Both the position numbers and the translations under genes were made by a program. Positions 24,991-32,147 of a DNA stretch of 33,682 bases are shown here, one piece after another. Source of the DNA: a virus. Every line of letters begins with the position of its first letter. Position 1 is the first letter of the stretch. Location of the stretch: IMG/VR virus record IMGVR_UViG_3300033182_001240, positions 1-33,682 of that record. One strand, given 5' to 3'. The notes below the pieces were generated by a model. The model saw only the letters and a list, made by a program, of their open reading frames with translations. It made no database searches and was not told where the DNA came from.

Positions 24991-25206
24991 TCACAGGCCT
25001 TTCGAACTCGTAACGCGCACGTGCCGGATCAGCTTGCGCCCCTCGGCCACAGCGATCTCGCGGTCCAGCGCCTCTATGGCGCGATCAATCTCAGCCATGC
25101 TACGATAGTCCACCGTCTTGCCGTCATAGCTGACCCGGGCCACGCCAGACGCGCGCTGCGCCGAGAGCGCCTCGCGGCGTGCACGGAGATCGGTGAGAGT
25201 TGGCAT
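24991..25206 (-). CDS. Head-tail joining protein gpW
   Basis: A 71-residue protein from the ATG at 25206 (MPTLTDLRARREALSAQR). It shows the gpW pattern of two helices around a short beta-hairpin with VARVSYDGKTVDYRSMAEID and RAIEALDREIAVAEG. gpW fills the connector and is needed for tail joining. In lambda-like order it sits between terminase and portal, as here. The operator-like repeats of the toxin-antitoxin locus lie just upstream, so its upstream region has been reshaped by that insertion. Confidence 0.88.
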   Translation of the reverse strand: MPTLTDLRARREALSAQRASGVARVSYDGKTVDYRSMAEIDRAIEALDREIAVAEGRKLIRHVRVTSSKGL

Positions 25207-25218
25207 GTCATCTCCAAA

Positions 25219-25248
25219 TGCGCCATTGACATATGCGCCAATGGCGCA
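25219..25248. promoter_or_regulatory. Operator-like inverted repeats upstream of the toxin-antitoxin genes
   Basis: TGCGCCATTG (25219-25228) and its exact reverse complement CAATGGCGCA (25239-25248) are separated by ten bases. A further copy of TGCGCCA at 25234-25240 makes a second palindrome, TGCGCC-AAT-GGCGCA (25234-25248). Three half-sites just before the toxin start codon are what an antitoxin-autoregulated promoter would contain. They lie between gpW (leftward) and the toxin gene (rightward). Confidence 0.75.
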
Positions 25249-25259
25249 CATTTAGAGCT

Positions 25260-25601
25260 ATGGCGATCATCACAGTTGTCGAAACGCCCGAGTTCCAAAA
25301 ACGCGCGCGTGCGATCATGAGCGATGCAGAGCGTCACGAATTGATTGATTTCGTCGCGCGCAATCCTCTGGCCGGGACCTCCATAGGGGGCGGCGTGCGA
25401 AAGTTCAGGTTTGCACGCGACGGCTCCGGCAAAAGTGGGGGCTACCGCGTGATCCATTTCTATAGCCCGGATGATGCCACGCCGATCTTTCTGATCACGG
25501 TGTTCGCCAAGAACGAGAAGGCAAACCTCACAAAGACCGAGACAGAGACCGTGAAAGCCCTCGGCAAGCTTCTTGCCGACAGTTACAGGAGCCGCCCATG
25601 A
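25260..25601 (+). CDS. RelE/HigB-type toxin
   Basis: A 113-residue protein from the ATG at 25260. The RelE/ParE fold is suggested by 'VVETPEFQKRARAIMSDAER', 'FVARNPLAGTSIGGGVRKFR', 'SGGYRVIHFYSPDDATPIFL' and 'ITVFAKNEKANLTKTE'. Members cleave mRNA, often on the ribosome, or in some cases poison gyrase; which applies cannot be read from the sequence. The toxin gene comes first and overlaps the antitoxin start by four bases (ATGA), the HigBA/NadS-type order. The pair sits between gpW and terminase in opposite orientation, as inserted cargo that could stabilise the prophage or act in phage defence. Confidence 0.88.
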   Translation: MAIITVVETPEFQKRARAIMSDAERHELIDFVARNPLAGTSIGGGVRKFRFARDGSGKSGGYRVIHFYSPDDATPIFLITVFAKNEKANLTKTETETVKALGKLLADSYRSRP

Positions 25602-25891
25602 CGGACGCATTCAAAAGCATCGAACAAGGCCTCAAGGAGGCGATCGGCCATGCGCAGGGCGAGACGACCGCCAAGGTCCACGAAGTCAACGTACCAGAGG
25701 ACCCAGATGTACAGTCAATCCGGGCCAAAACCGGTCTATCCCAAGCCCAGTTCGCCAAGAGCATCGGCGTCAGGAAAGCCACTCTGCTCAACTGGGAGCA
25801 GCGCCGCCGCCAACCGGAAGGACCGGCGCGTGTCCTTTTGGCCTTGATCGCCAAGGATCCCGGGATCGTGCAGCGCACCCTTTCCAACTGA
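25598..25891 (+). CDS. HigA/NadS-type antitoxin with helix-turn-helix
   Basis: A 97-residue protein. The C-terminal half is a helix-turn-helix of the XRE class: LSQAQFAKSIGVRKATLLNW, then EQRRRQPEGPARVLLALIAK. The N-terminal ~45 residues (FKSIEQGLKEAIGHAQGE) are probably the toxin-neutralising part. It should bind the toxin and repress the promoter through the inverted repeats at 25219-25248. Its stop ends at 25891, immediately next to the terminase stop at 25892, so the two genes converge with no gap. Confidence 0.88.
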   Translation: MTDAFKSIEQGLKEAIGHAQGETTAKVHEVNVPEDPDVQSIRAKTGLSQAQFAKSIGVRKATLLNWEQRRRQPEGPARVLLALIAKDPGIVQRTLSN

Positions 25892-27583
25892 TCACCCCAT
25901 GTAACTCGACCTCACCGCCCGCCGGCGCGGGGTGCGCCGGCCACCGGGGACGCCGTTGGCATCCGGGCTGCGCCGCTCCACCGCCGGGGCTACTTCCAAT
26001 TGCGCGACCAGTTCCGCCCACCGCGCCTCCGGCCAGCGGTCCGCGCCGAGGATCCACGCCGCGGCCCGGGCATAGACCCGGCAATCCAGCGCCTCGTTGC
26101 GCTCGCGCAGTTTTTGCCATTCCAGCTTCTGGAACCCGCGCTTGGTTTTCACGGTCACGAGCTGCTCCGCCGTCAGCTGCTTGAGCCATTCGGCATCGGA
26201 CCAGCCCGGCAGGTGAACTAGACCTGGGGAAGTGCGTTCACCGCCTGCCGGGCTGGTCTCAGGCGGGTCCTGCCGCAAGAAACGGTAGGTTTCTGCCTTG
26301 AACGTCGAGGTTGCCACAGTCCAAAGCCGCGCGCCACGGCGAAGTCGCTTGCCCCCGATTGTCGCGTCCACATAGGTCGGCCCCGTCACCGGGCTCGCCC
26401 GGTTGAACCCCTCCACGCCCTTGACCGGCGCGACTTGTCCAAAACCCGCCTGCCGCGCCCAGGCATAGACCGCGCTGGTCTCGAACCCAGTGTCTATCGC
26501 TAGCCGCGCGATAGTCATTGCCGTTCCGTTCTCATGCACCCATGTGCGCCCGAGCAGCTCGCTGAGCCGTTGCCAGCAGGCCGGATCCGCAGGGCCGCCC
26601 TCAAGCACGACATGGTCCACAAGCCAGCTTTCCAGCCCCTTGCCCCAAGCCCAGATATCGACCTCGATCCGGTCCTTCTGCACATCGGCACCCGCTGTCA
26701 GGAACAGCCCGCGTGAAGGGACAGACTCCGCAGGCCAATCTTCCTTAAGCCCCTGCAGGCGCTGCCAATCCGGCGCCTCGCCGCTCTCCATCCAGGTCTC
26801 ACCAAGCGACGTGTTCACGAAGGTCTTCATCGCCTCGTCGCCCCCGGCCCGCGCCGACAGAAACGCCCGCGCCATCGCCTCCAGTCGCACCCAGGGCGAA
26901 TAGATCTCGTTGAGATGGAACCCGGCCGTGCCCTCAAACGGCTTTTCGGCAATCCAGCGCCCCTTTGACACCGCCGCCCATCGCGCTTCATCCCGCCACT
27001 TTGCCTCACAGGCTATGCATTCATACCGCGCAGTCTCCGGCTTGTGCCGCCCGTCCTCGGTCTTGTCCCATTTGACCTGATACCATGTCAGCACCTGCTC
27101 GGTGCCGCAGTCTGGGCATGGCACCCAGAACCGCCGCTGGTCGCTTTCCTCAAAGGCCGTCTCGATCCGGCTCGCGCCCTTGTTCGTAGGCGTCGAAACC
27201 AGCACGATCTTGCGGTTCCAGAACGTGACCGTCCGCTTCTTCGCGAGGTTGACCGGGTCACCCTCTGCGCCGGCGCTGAACGGGTAGCGGTCCACCTCGT
27301 CACAGAGAAGCAAACGGATCGGCCGGCTCGCCAGACCAGAGGGCGCGTTCGCCCCCACGATCGTCAGGTGTCCGCCCGGAAACCGCTTGTGTAGGATCTT
27401 GTTGTTGCCGTCGCGCGACTTCGGGTTGGCGATCTTGTCCTGCAGGCAGGGCGTGTCCCGCGCCATGGGAGAGAAGCGGTCCTTCGACCAGGTCTCTGCG
27501 TCCCGCTCCGTCGGCATCACCACCATGATCGGCGCCGGGTCCTGATCGATGTGATAGCCGACTGCGTTGTTGAGCATCTCCGT

Positions 27584-28817
27584 GTTATGCGTCGGGATCA
27601 TGGTCCGCCCGGCCAGATATAGCCGGTTGGGACTGTCGACCTGAATGCACCGGACCGGCACGCTGTCGATCGGTTCGACGGCGACGATCCGACGCCGCTC
27701 TGTTTCCGTGGTGCGTCGCCCTTTTCGCGATGCCAGACGCGCCCGTTTCCTCGTCAGCCGGAAGATCGGCTTGTCGTCATAAACCATGAAGGAAAACCGC
27801 GTCACCGGTTTGCCGGGGCGGCGTTCACCGTCGATCACGGCCACAGGCTGTTTGACCAGGGGCGTGTATTTGACACCGAGGCTCGCCAGCAACTCGCCAA
27901 ACCCCTCGGCCAGACGAGGATAGATCGTCGCCAACTCGCAACGTCCGCGATCATCGATATACCCATCGCTGTCCATCAAGCCTTGCAGCAGAGCCAGCCG
28001 CTGATCATGCCCGGCGCGCAGGTAGGCGGGTGGGATATGCTTGCCGGTGTTCCGCGTCTTCCGCGATTTGATCAGGCCAAGCTCACGGAGGCGCAGGCTG
28101 AACGGTTTGGCCTCGGGCAGCACTGGATCAACAGGCCGGCCATATTGCCACTGCAGACTGAACTGACGCCCGCATTCCGCGCAATTACCTTTTGCATGGC
28201 GACCGAGCACATCCATGTCATGCCCGCGGCGGCAGATGTGGTCAGGCCAGGGAAGTATCGGCTTGAGCGTCAGAATATTCGGAAACCGCTTATCCTTGGC
28301 CCTGACCTCAACCTCCATGCCGCAGGCGCGAAGGTGATCGGCGATTTCCAGATCATCCATATGGCACGTGATCTGCGAACCGTAGCTATGGCCATCCCCA
28401 AGCCAGATGCCCAACACGTAGGGCGGGATCGGCAGATCGCGGTCCGGCAGGTGTAGCGCGCCTGCCACCGGGATGGCATAGCGGTTGCGTTTCTTCGACC
28501 CAAAGTAATGCGCAGTCTCAGCAATCTCCCTCGTCGTCAGGACCATGCGATGGCCGGTCATCGAACAGATCCCCCATCGCGTGGCAGGCATGAACATCGG
28601 TATCGGACTCGACCGCCCAGAGATGGTCGGCATCGGCAATGATCGAACTGCCATCGGAGAACCGGACCCGGTAACAGGGTCGGTCCAGCATCACGTCCGT
28701 GGCCCCTGTCACGCGGCAGGGCGCGCCGGTTTCATCGAACAGCATGTCGCCCACCTGCACCTCACCCATCGTGGTCCAGCCGGTTGGCGTCGGCAGCGGC
28801 GTGTCGAGCGCGAGGGC
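27584..28817 (-). mobile_element. Class 3 intein with LAGLIDADG homing endonuclease in the terminase P-loop
   Basis: The insertion lies between GK and T of the P-loop. It starts ALALDTPLPTPTGWTTMGEV (Ala at position 1, block A) and ends with TMIPTHN, followed by Thr. Block B has His65 and Trp67 in ADADHLWAV; block F has Cys in PVRCIQVDSP. Ala1, Trp in block B, Cys in block F and Thr+1 are the W-C-T signature of class 3 inteins. Two LAGLIDADG helices are visible (PYVLGIWLGDGH; ALLQGLMDSDGYI), with a putative zinc knuckle between them (HICRRGH...NCAECG). The length is 1234 bases, one more than a multiple of three, so one extra base breaks the frame. Confidence 0.88.
28540..28600 (-). other. Frameshift position within the intein
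   Basis: The first frame is good through HLWAVES and runs to a TGA at 28518. The continuing frame is good from MVLTTREIAETAHYF onward. Removing one G from the G5 run (CCCCC on the plus strand, 28571-28575) joins them as HAMGICSMTGHRMVLTT, a natural-looking text. A homopolymer indel, real or from sequencing, is the simplest explanation. Confidence 0.75.
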
Positions 28818-28929
28818 CTTGCCCACCTGCGCACTAGACATAATGACCACATGTTCCGTGGCAGCATCGGAAATGGCCGACATGATCCCGCGCTGGTATT
28901 CCGCGCGGCTGGTCCGCCACTGCCCGGGC

Positions 28930-29538
28930 TCAGCGCTCGCTTCCGAGCTCAGCCGCCGGTTCCGGTCCGCCCAGTCGGAGATCGTCAGCTCCGGCGGCGG
29001 CGTCAGCACGGCCAGGGCCCGCTCTACCGTCCGCTTCAGGATCGGCGAGCCCGTCAGGGTCATCTTCGGTTTGGCATTGAACATCGGGCTCTGCGAGATC
29101 CTCAAGCACCTCGCAGATCGCCGCGCGGATCAGGCTCCTTGTGTCTGGGATGGTCGCTTGCTCGAAGGCCTGCGGGGCCAGCCGATCGGGCAACGACAAC
29201 AGCCGCGTGCGCAACAGCGCGAGCACTGCGATCCAGGCGGCTTCCACGTCCGCGGCGTCAATCACGCTGCCGCGTTTCTGCGCGGCTTCCATTTCCGCGA
29301 GATCGGCGCGGGCCCGGATGAAGCGCGCGCGTTCCACCGCGTAGTCCGGAGCGCCGGCCTGTGCCTGGACCGCCTGTTCGCGCAGGTAGCGCACATAGCC
29401 CCGGACCGACCCGATCAGGTCATACTGCCCCCGCGTGGCCTTTGGGATCACGCCCTCCCGGCTCAGCTGCTGCACCCGGCGCTCGGACAGGTCCAGCAGC
29501 TTGGCGATCACCGCCAGGGGTTGGGTCGCAGCAGCCAT
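28930..29538 (-). CDS. Terminase small subunit (Nu1-like)
   Basis: A 202-residue protein. The N-terminal ~55 residues form a winged-helix DNA-binding domain (PLAVIAKLLDLSERRVQQLS, then REGVIPKATRGQYDLI), followed by helices typical of Nu1-type subunits (VERARFIRARADLAEMEAAQ, WIAVLALLRTRLLSLPDRLA). It recognises the packaging site and recruits the large subunit. The last ~45 residues are Asp/Ala/Gly-rich and are read through the start of the large subunit gene in a second frame, giving an overlap of about 155 bases. The start faces the plus-strand operon across a 136-base divergent gap. Confidence 0.88.
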   Translation of the reverse strand: MAAATQPLAVIAKLLDLSERRVQQLSREGVIPKATRGQYDLIGSVRGYVRYLREQAVQAQAGAPDYAVERARFIRARADLAEMEAAQKRGSVIDAADVEAAWIAVLALLRTRLLSLPDRLAPQAFEQATIPDTRSLIRAAICEVLEDLAEPDVQCQTEDDPDGLADPEADGRAGPGRADAAAGADDLRLGGPEPAAELGSER

Positions 29539-29674
29539 GATGTGATCCGGTTATGGAGATTAAAGCAATGATATCGCGCCGAATTCCGTTGATGATGCTG
29601 CCCAGCAGAGCAACTCTGGGGGCCACGCAAAAGGGTGCATCGCGCGCCTTGTCTCAAGCCCCAAGGAGGCCCCC

Positions 29675-29893
29675 ATGGCTGCCATCACCACCATCCGCAT
29701 CGACTTCGACGCCCTACCAGATCACTTTGACCGATCGCGCCCCGAAATCATCGCCGACACCATTCAGGACGCCCTGCGCGAGCAGGGCATCGAGGCCAAC
29801 GCCACGGATGTCATCGACGTGATCCGCGTGGAAATGCCCACCTCGCAGCTTGCTGCTGCATGCGCGGCACTTACCGACATGCAGCTCATTTGA
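29675..29893 (+). CDS. Small hypothetical phage protein
   Basis: A 72-residue acidic protein (MAAITTIRIDFDALPDHFDR...). AAGGAGG lies five bases before the ATG, a strong ribosome binding site, so translation is likely. Predicted alpha/beta, no membrane segment, family not recognised. It is the first gene of a plus-strand operon that diverges from the terminase and runs to the AlpA-like gene. Confidence 0.8.
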   Translation: MAAITTIRIDFDALPDHFDRSRPEIIADTIQDALREQGIEANATDVIDVIRVEMPTSQLAAACAALTDMQLI

Positions 29894-29907
29894 AGGGGGC
29901 CTTAGCC

Positions 29908-30177
29908 GTGACCCGCCTGAACCCGATCACCACGCCCCGCCACCAGCTGCGCGCCGAGAAAGCCCGGCGGAACAGAGAGGCTGCGCTGGCGGCCTTCATG
30001 GCGAAGAAGGCGGAGATCGACGAGATGCTGGCCCGGCTTCAAAGCCTTAGCGATGACCATTTCAACCGCGATCCCGACGCCCTGAACTGGAGCGATGTGG
30101 GCGATCTCGACCACTACGCCGGCCTCCTGCGCCGCATCACCGACAGCGCCTTTGGCGAAGGGGAGTTCAAGGAATGA
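29908..30177 (+). CDS. Small hypothetical helical protein
   Basis: Read from a GTG at 29908, 89 residues, chosen because AAGGGGG lies eight bases upstream; the in-frame ATG at 29860 would overlap the previous gene by 34 bases. The first half is a basic helix with EKARRNREAALAAFMAKKAE, then an acidic C-terminal part (DPDALNWSDVGDLDHYAGLL). Family not recognised. Its TGA overlaps the next start (ATGA). Confidence 0.75.
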   Translation: MTRLNPITTPRHQLRAEKARRNREAALAAFMAKKAEIDEMLARLQSLSDDHFNRDPDALNWSDVGDLDHYAGLLRRITDSAFGEGEFKE

Positions 30178-30359
30178 AGACCCTCGCCGAACGTTACAAT
30201 GCCGAAGCGGAACGGATCATGCCGCATATGGCAAAGGACCTGACGGTCGATCCGTCCATCGATCGCGTGGGCGAGATCGACGAGATCGTCTTTCGCCGCG
30301 GCGAATATCTCGGCGGCATGGCCGCCGTCCTGCTGGCGCTGATCGCGCACGACGCCTGA
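30174..30359 (+). CDS. Small hypothetical protein
   Basis: A 61-residue protein (MKTLAERYNAEAERIMPHMA...) coupled by ATGA to the gene before it. Mostly helical, with a hydrophobic C-terminal end (GGMAAVLLALIAHDA) too short to call a membrane anchor. Family not recognised. About 90 bases separate it from the DUF3489 gene. Confidence 0.72.
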   Translation: MKTLAERYNAEAERIMPHMAKDLTVDPSIDRVGEIDEIVFRRGEYLGGMAAVLLALIAHDA

Positions 30360-30449
30360 GCAAGCGCGCCTCCGCTCCGGCCCGCCTCACTGGCGGGCTT
30401 GAAGCCGTAGAAGCCGCGCATCCCGTGCGGCTCGAAACGGGAGACAATC

Positions 30450-31007
30450 ATGACTAACCTGTCCGACACACAACTCATCATCCTCAGCGCCGCTGCACAG
30501 CGGGAGAACCAGATCGCCCTGCCCCTGCCCGACAGCCTGCGCGGCGGCGCCGCAACCAAGGTTGTCGAGGCAATGCTTCGCAAAGGCCTCCTCGAAGAGG
30601 TCGAGGCCGACATGCGCAACGGCGAGCCCGTCTGGCGTGAGACAGGGGACGGCCATGGCGTCACGCTGGTCGCCACCGACGCAGGGCTCACAGCGATCGG
30701 CATTGAGCCGGAGGGCACAGCAGACTTTCAAGCTGAGACGGCCGAACCGACCACCCCCACCACGCCCCTGACCGCACCCAAACCGTCCGCACATCGCGCA
30801 GGCACCAAGCAAGCCCGAATGATCGAGATGCTGAAGGCCGAAGGCGGCGCAACCATCGACGAGATGGCTGCGGCTTTGTCGTGGGCGCCACACACCTGTC
30901 GCGGCGCTATGTCGGGTGCGCTCAAGAAGAAGCTCGGCCTGATGATTACCTCCGAGAAGATCGAAGGGCGTGGGCGTTGCTATCGGATCGAGCAGGAGGC
31001 GCGTTGA
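30450..31007 (+). CDS. DUF3489 domain protein
   Basis: A 185-residue protein with GGGAGA seven bases before the ATG. The N-terminal ~90 residues carry a winged-helix-like pattern (MTNLSDTQLIILSAAAQREN; VTLVATDAGLTAIGI). After a Thr/Pro linker, the C-terminal domain 'TKQARMIEMLKAEGGATIDE', 'MAAALSWAPHTCRGAMSGAL' and 'KKKLGLMITSEKIEGRGRCY' is DUF3489, a helix-turn-helix-like unit common in alphaproteobacterial phages and mobile elements. DNA binding is likely. Its stop overlaps the next start by one base (TGATG). Confidence 0.88.
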   Translation: MTNLSDTQLIILSAAAQRENQIALPLPDSLRGGAATKVVEAMLRKGLLEEVEADMRNGEPVWRETGDGHGVTLVATDAGLTAIGIEPEGTADFQAETAEPTTPTTPLTAPKPSAHRAGTKQARMIEMLKAEGGATIDEMAAALSWAPHTCRGAMSGALKKKLGLMITSEKIEGRGRCYRIEQEAR

Positions 31008-31198
31008 TGCCTACCGTCCTGCTGAAGCGCCCCGAAGTCACCCGCAGAACCGGCCTAAGTAGAAGCACGCTGTACGTCTGGATGGCCCGTGGTGCGTTTC
31101 CCAAACCCATCAAGCTCGGCACTCGAAGTATCGCATGGCGTGAAAGCGATATCGAGGCTTGGATCGATGAGCGAGAGAAGTTAAGTCAATCTTCGTGA
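31007..31198 (+). CDS. AlpA-family transcriptional regulator / excisionase-like protein
   Basis: A 63-residue protein (MPTVLLKRPEVTRRTGLSRS). It shows the AlpA/MerR-type helix-turn-helix: VTRRTGLSRSTLYVWMARGA, FPKPIKLGTRSIAWRESDIE and AWIDEREK. AlpA proteins activate excision genes or act as recombination directionality factors. Here no integrase is seen in the window. It is coupled to the DUF3489 gene and is the last gene before the terminator at 31221-31246. It ends 18 bases inside the convergent DUF7220-type gene. Confidence 0.9.
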   Translation: MPTVLLKRPEVTRRTGLSRSTLYVWMARGAFPKPIKLGTRSIAWRESDIEAWIDEREKLSQSS

Positions 31199-31501
31199 AG
31201 AGTTCCCTTCACTGTCTTGCGCCAGCCTCGCGCTGGCCCTTTTTTTGCGCAGCCAGCGGAACAGCATATCCAGCCAGAACTTCCGCGACAGCGACATCCA
31301 CATGAGGACAACGGCGAAGGTCGCGTATCCACTTGCCTCAACCTCAAAGCCGAATATGGGCAAGACGAGCCATACAGTCAGCAGGTAGGTGAGATACATC
31401 GACAAGACGTCGAGGATGGCCTCCGCCAGTCCCAAAACATCGCCGCCCGCCTGCGGCTCGGGCATTGTATGGTCCTGCCCTGCTCCTAAATCTTCCGCCA
31501 T
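31181..31501 (-). CDS. DUF7220-like two-helix membrane protein
   Basis: A 106-residue protein from the ATG at 31501; an AAGGAG lies upstream at a suitable distance, which fixes this start over the in-frame codons further right. Two hydrophobic segments (LSMYLTYLLTVWLVLPIFGF and YATFAVVLMWMSLSRKFWLD) and a basic tail with FRWLRKKRASAR match the layout of DUF7220 proteins found in Rhodobacterales phages. Function unknown. On the minus strand it would follow the methyltransferase directly if the CIA30 gene were absent. Its start codon overlaps that of the CIA30 gene by two bases. Confidence 0.8.
   Translation of the reverse strand: MAEDLGAGQDHTMPEPQAGGDVLGLAEAILDVLSMYLTYLLTVWLVLPIFGFEVEASGYATFAVVLMWMSLSRKFWLDMLFRWLRKKRASARLAQDSEGNSSRRLT
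31221..31246 (+). terminator. Intrinsic terminator of the plus-strand operon
   Basis: GCCAGC (31221-31226), a 5-base loop, GCTGGC (31232-31237), then CC and seven Ts (31240-31246). It lies 22 bases after the AlpA-like stop. It is also inside the coding sequence of the minus-strand DUF7220-type gene, so the hairpin is under coding constraint in the other direction. Confidence 0.88.
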
Positions 31502-32147
31502 GACAGACGAGCTCCTTTCCTCATCAAAAGCCGCCGAGGTCATCGACGACTTGCGCTTTGACCCGCCCGTCGCCGTAACCGGCAACGGATGGGCCTTGAT
31601 CTCCGACCGTGTGATGGGCGGTCTGTCCGACGGTGCCATGACGCGCGAAACAGTCTCGGGGCGAGACGCGATCCGCATGCGCGGTGGCGTGAGCCTCGAC
31701 AACAATGGTGGCTTCCTTCAGGTCGCCCTTGATCTTGGCGAAGCAGGCGTTGTGGTGGATGCATCCGACTGGGATGGCATCCAGCTCGACGTGCTCGGCA
31801 ATGGAGCCCGGTACAATCTCCATCTGCGCACCAGCGATCTGGCGCGACCCTGGCAATCCTACCGGCAGAGTTTCATTGCCCCGGCTGAGTGGACGACCGT
31901 GCAGTTGCCCTTCTCAGGCTTCACCCCGCACCGCACGGACCTGACACTCAACCTGCGACGGTTGCGGCGGCTCGGGATCGTCGCCATCGGATCCGAGTTG
32001 GAAGCCGATATCGCGATCGCGGATATCCGTTCTATGCGGCAGAGCCTGCCTCCGACTCATCAGGCCCGTCCACCGGCTGACCCCGCCCCTCGGCAATCTC
32101 GTCGAACGTGCGACCGTCGCCCTCCAGCACGGCGTCCCGCCCCGTGA
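31500..32147 (+). CDS. CIA30-family protein (NADH:ubiquinone oxidoreductase intermediate-associated protein 30 type)
   Basis: A 215-residue protein from the ATG at 31500; in-frame starts further upstream run through the DUF7220 gene. The CIA30 galactose-binding-like beta-sandwich is clear: WALISDRVMGGLSDG, 'LDNNGGFLQVALDLG', 'DWDGIQLDVLGNGARYNLHL', 'SYRQSFIAPAEWTTVQLPFS' and 'RLGIVAIGSELEADIAIADI'. In eukaryotes the family helps complex I assembly; bacterial roles are poorly known. The domain ends near residue 177; the last ~38 residues (Pro/Arg-rich) read antisense through the end of the methyltransferase, as though the original stop was lost. No Shine-Dalgarno is seen, so leaderless translation is possible. 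Confidence 0.88.
   Translation: MTDELLSSSKAAEVIDDLRFDPPVAVTGNGWALISDRVMGGLSDGAMTRETVSGRDAIRMRGGVSLDNNGGFLQVALDLGEAGVVVDASDWDGIQLDVLGNGARYNLHLRTSDLARPWQSYRQSFIAPAEWTTVQLPFSGFTPHRTDLTLNLRRLRRLGIVAIGSELEADIAIADIRSMRQSLPPTHQARPPADPAPRQSRRTCDRRPPARRPAP

Larger units (their letters stand above)
25892..29084 (-). pseudogene. Terminase large subunit (lambda gpA family) interrupted by an intein and a frameshift
   Basis: The N-extein (residues 1-89 from the ATG at 29084) holds 'ELTISDWADRNRRLSSEASA', the Q-motif-like 'PGQWRTSRAEYQRGIM' and the first part of the P-loop (SSAQVGK). The C-extein (25892-27583, 563 residues) starts with T of the P-loop, then Walker B in 'RLLLCDEVDRYP', the coupling motif 'VLVSTPTNKGASRIE', two zinc-ribbon CxxC pairs (CPDCG, CIAC) and a nuclease domain beginning TAGADVQKDRIEVD. 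Joined, the exteins give 652 residues, normal for gpA-type enzymes that cut and translocate DNA. As sequenced, the N-terminal frame stops at 28518 and the rest is in another frame, so no complete protein is made unless the indel is an error. Database annotation may show two partial genes. Confidence 0.88.

Noticed and set aside
28540-28600. Programmed frameshift in the terminase intein
   Set aside because: The needed shift is +1 in the middle of an intein, with no known slippery context, rare codon stall or downstream stem; a homopolymer indel is simpler.
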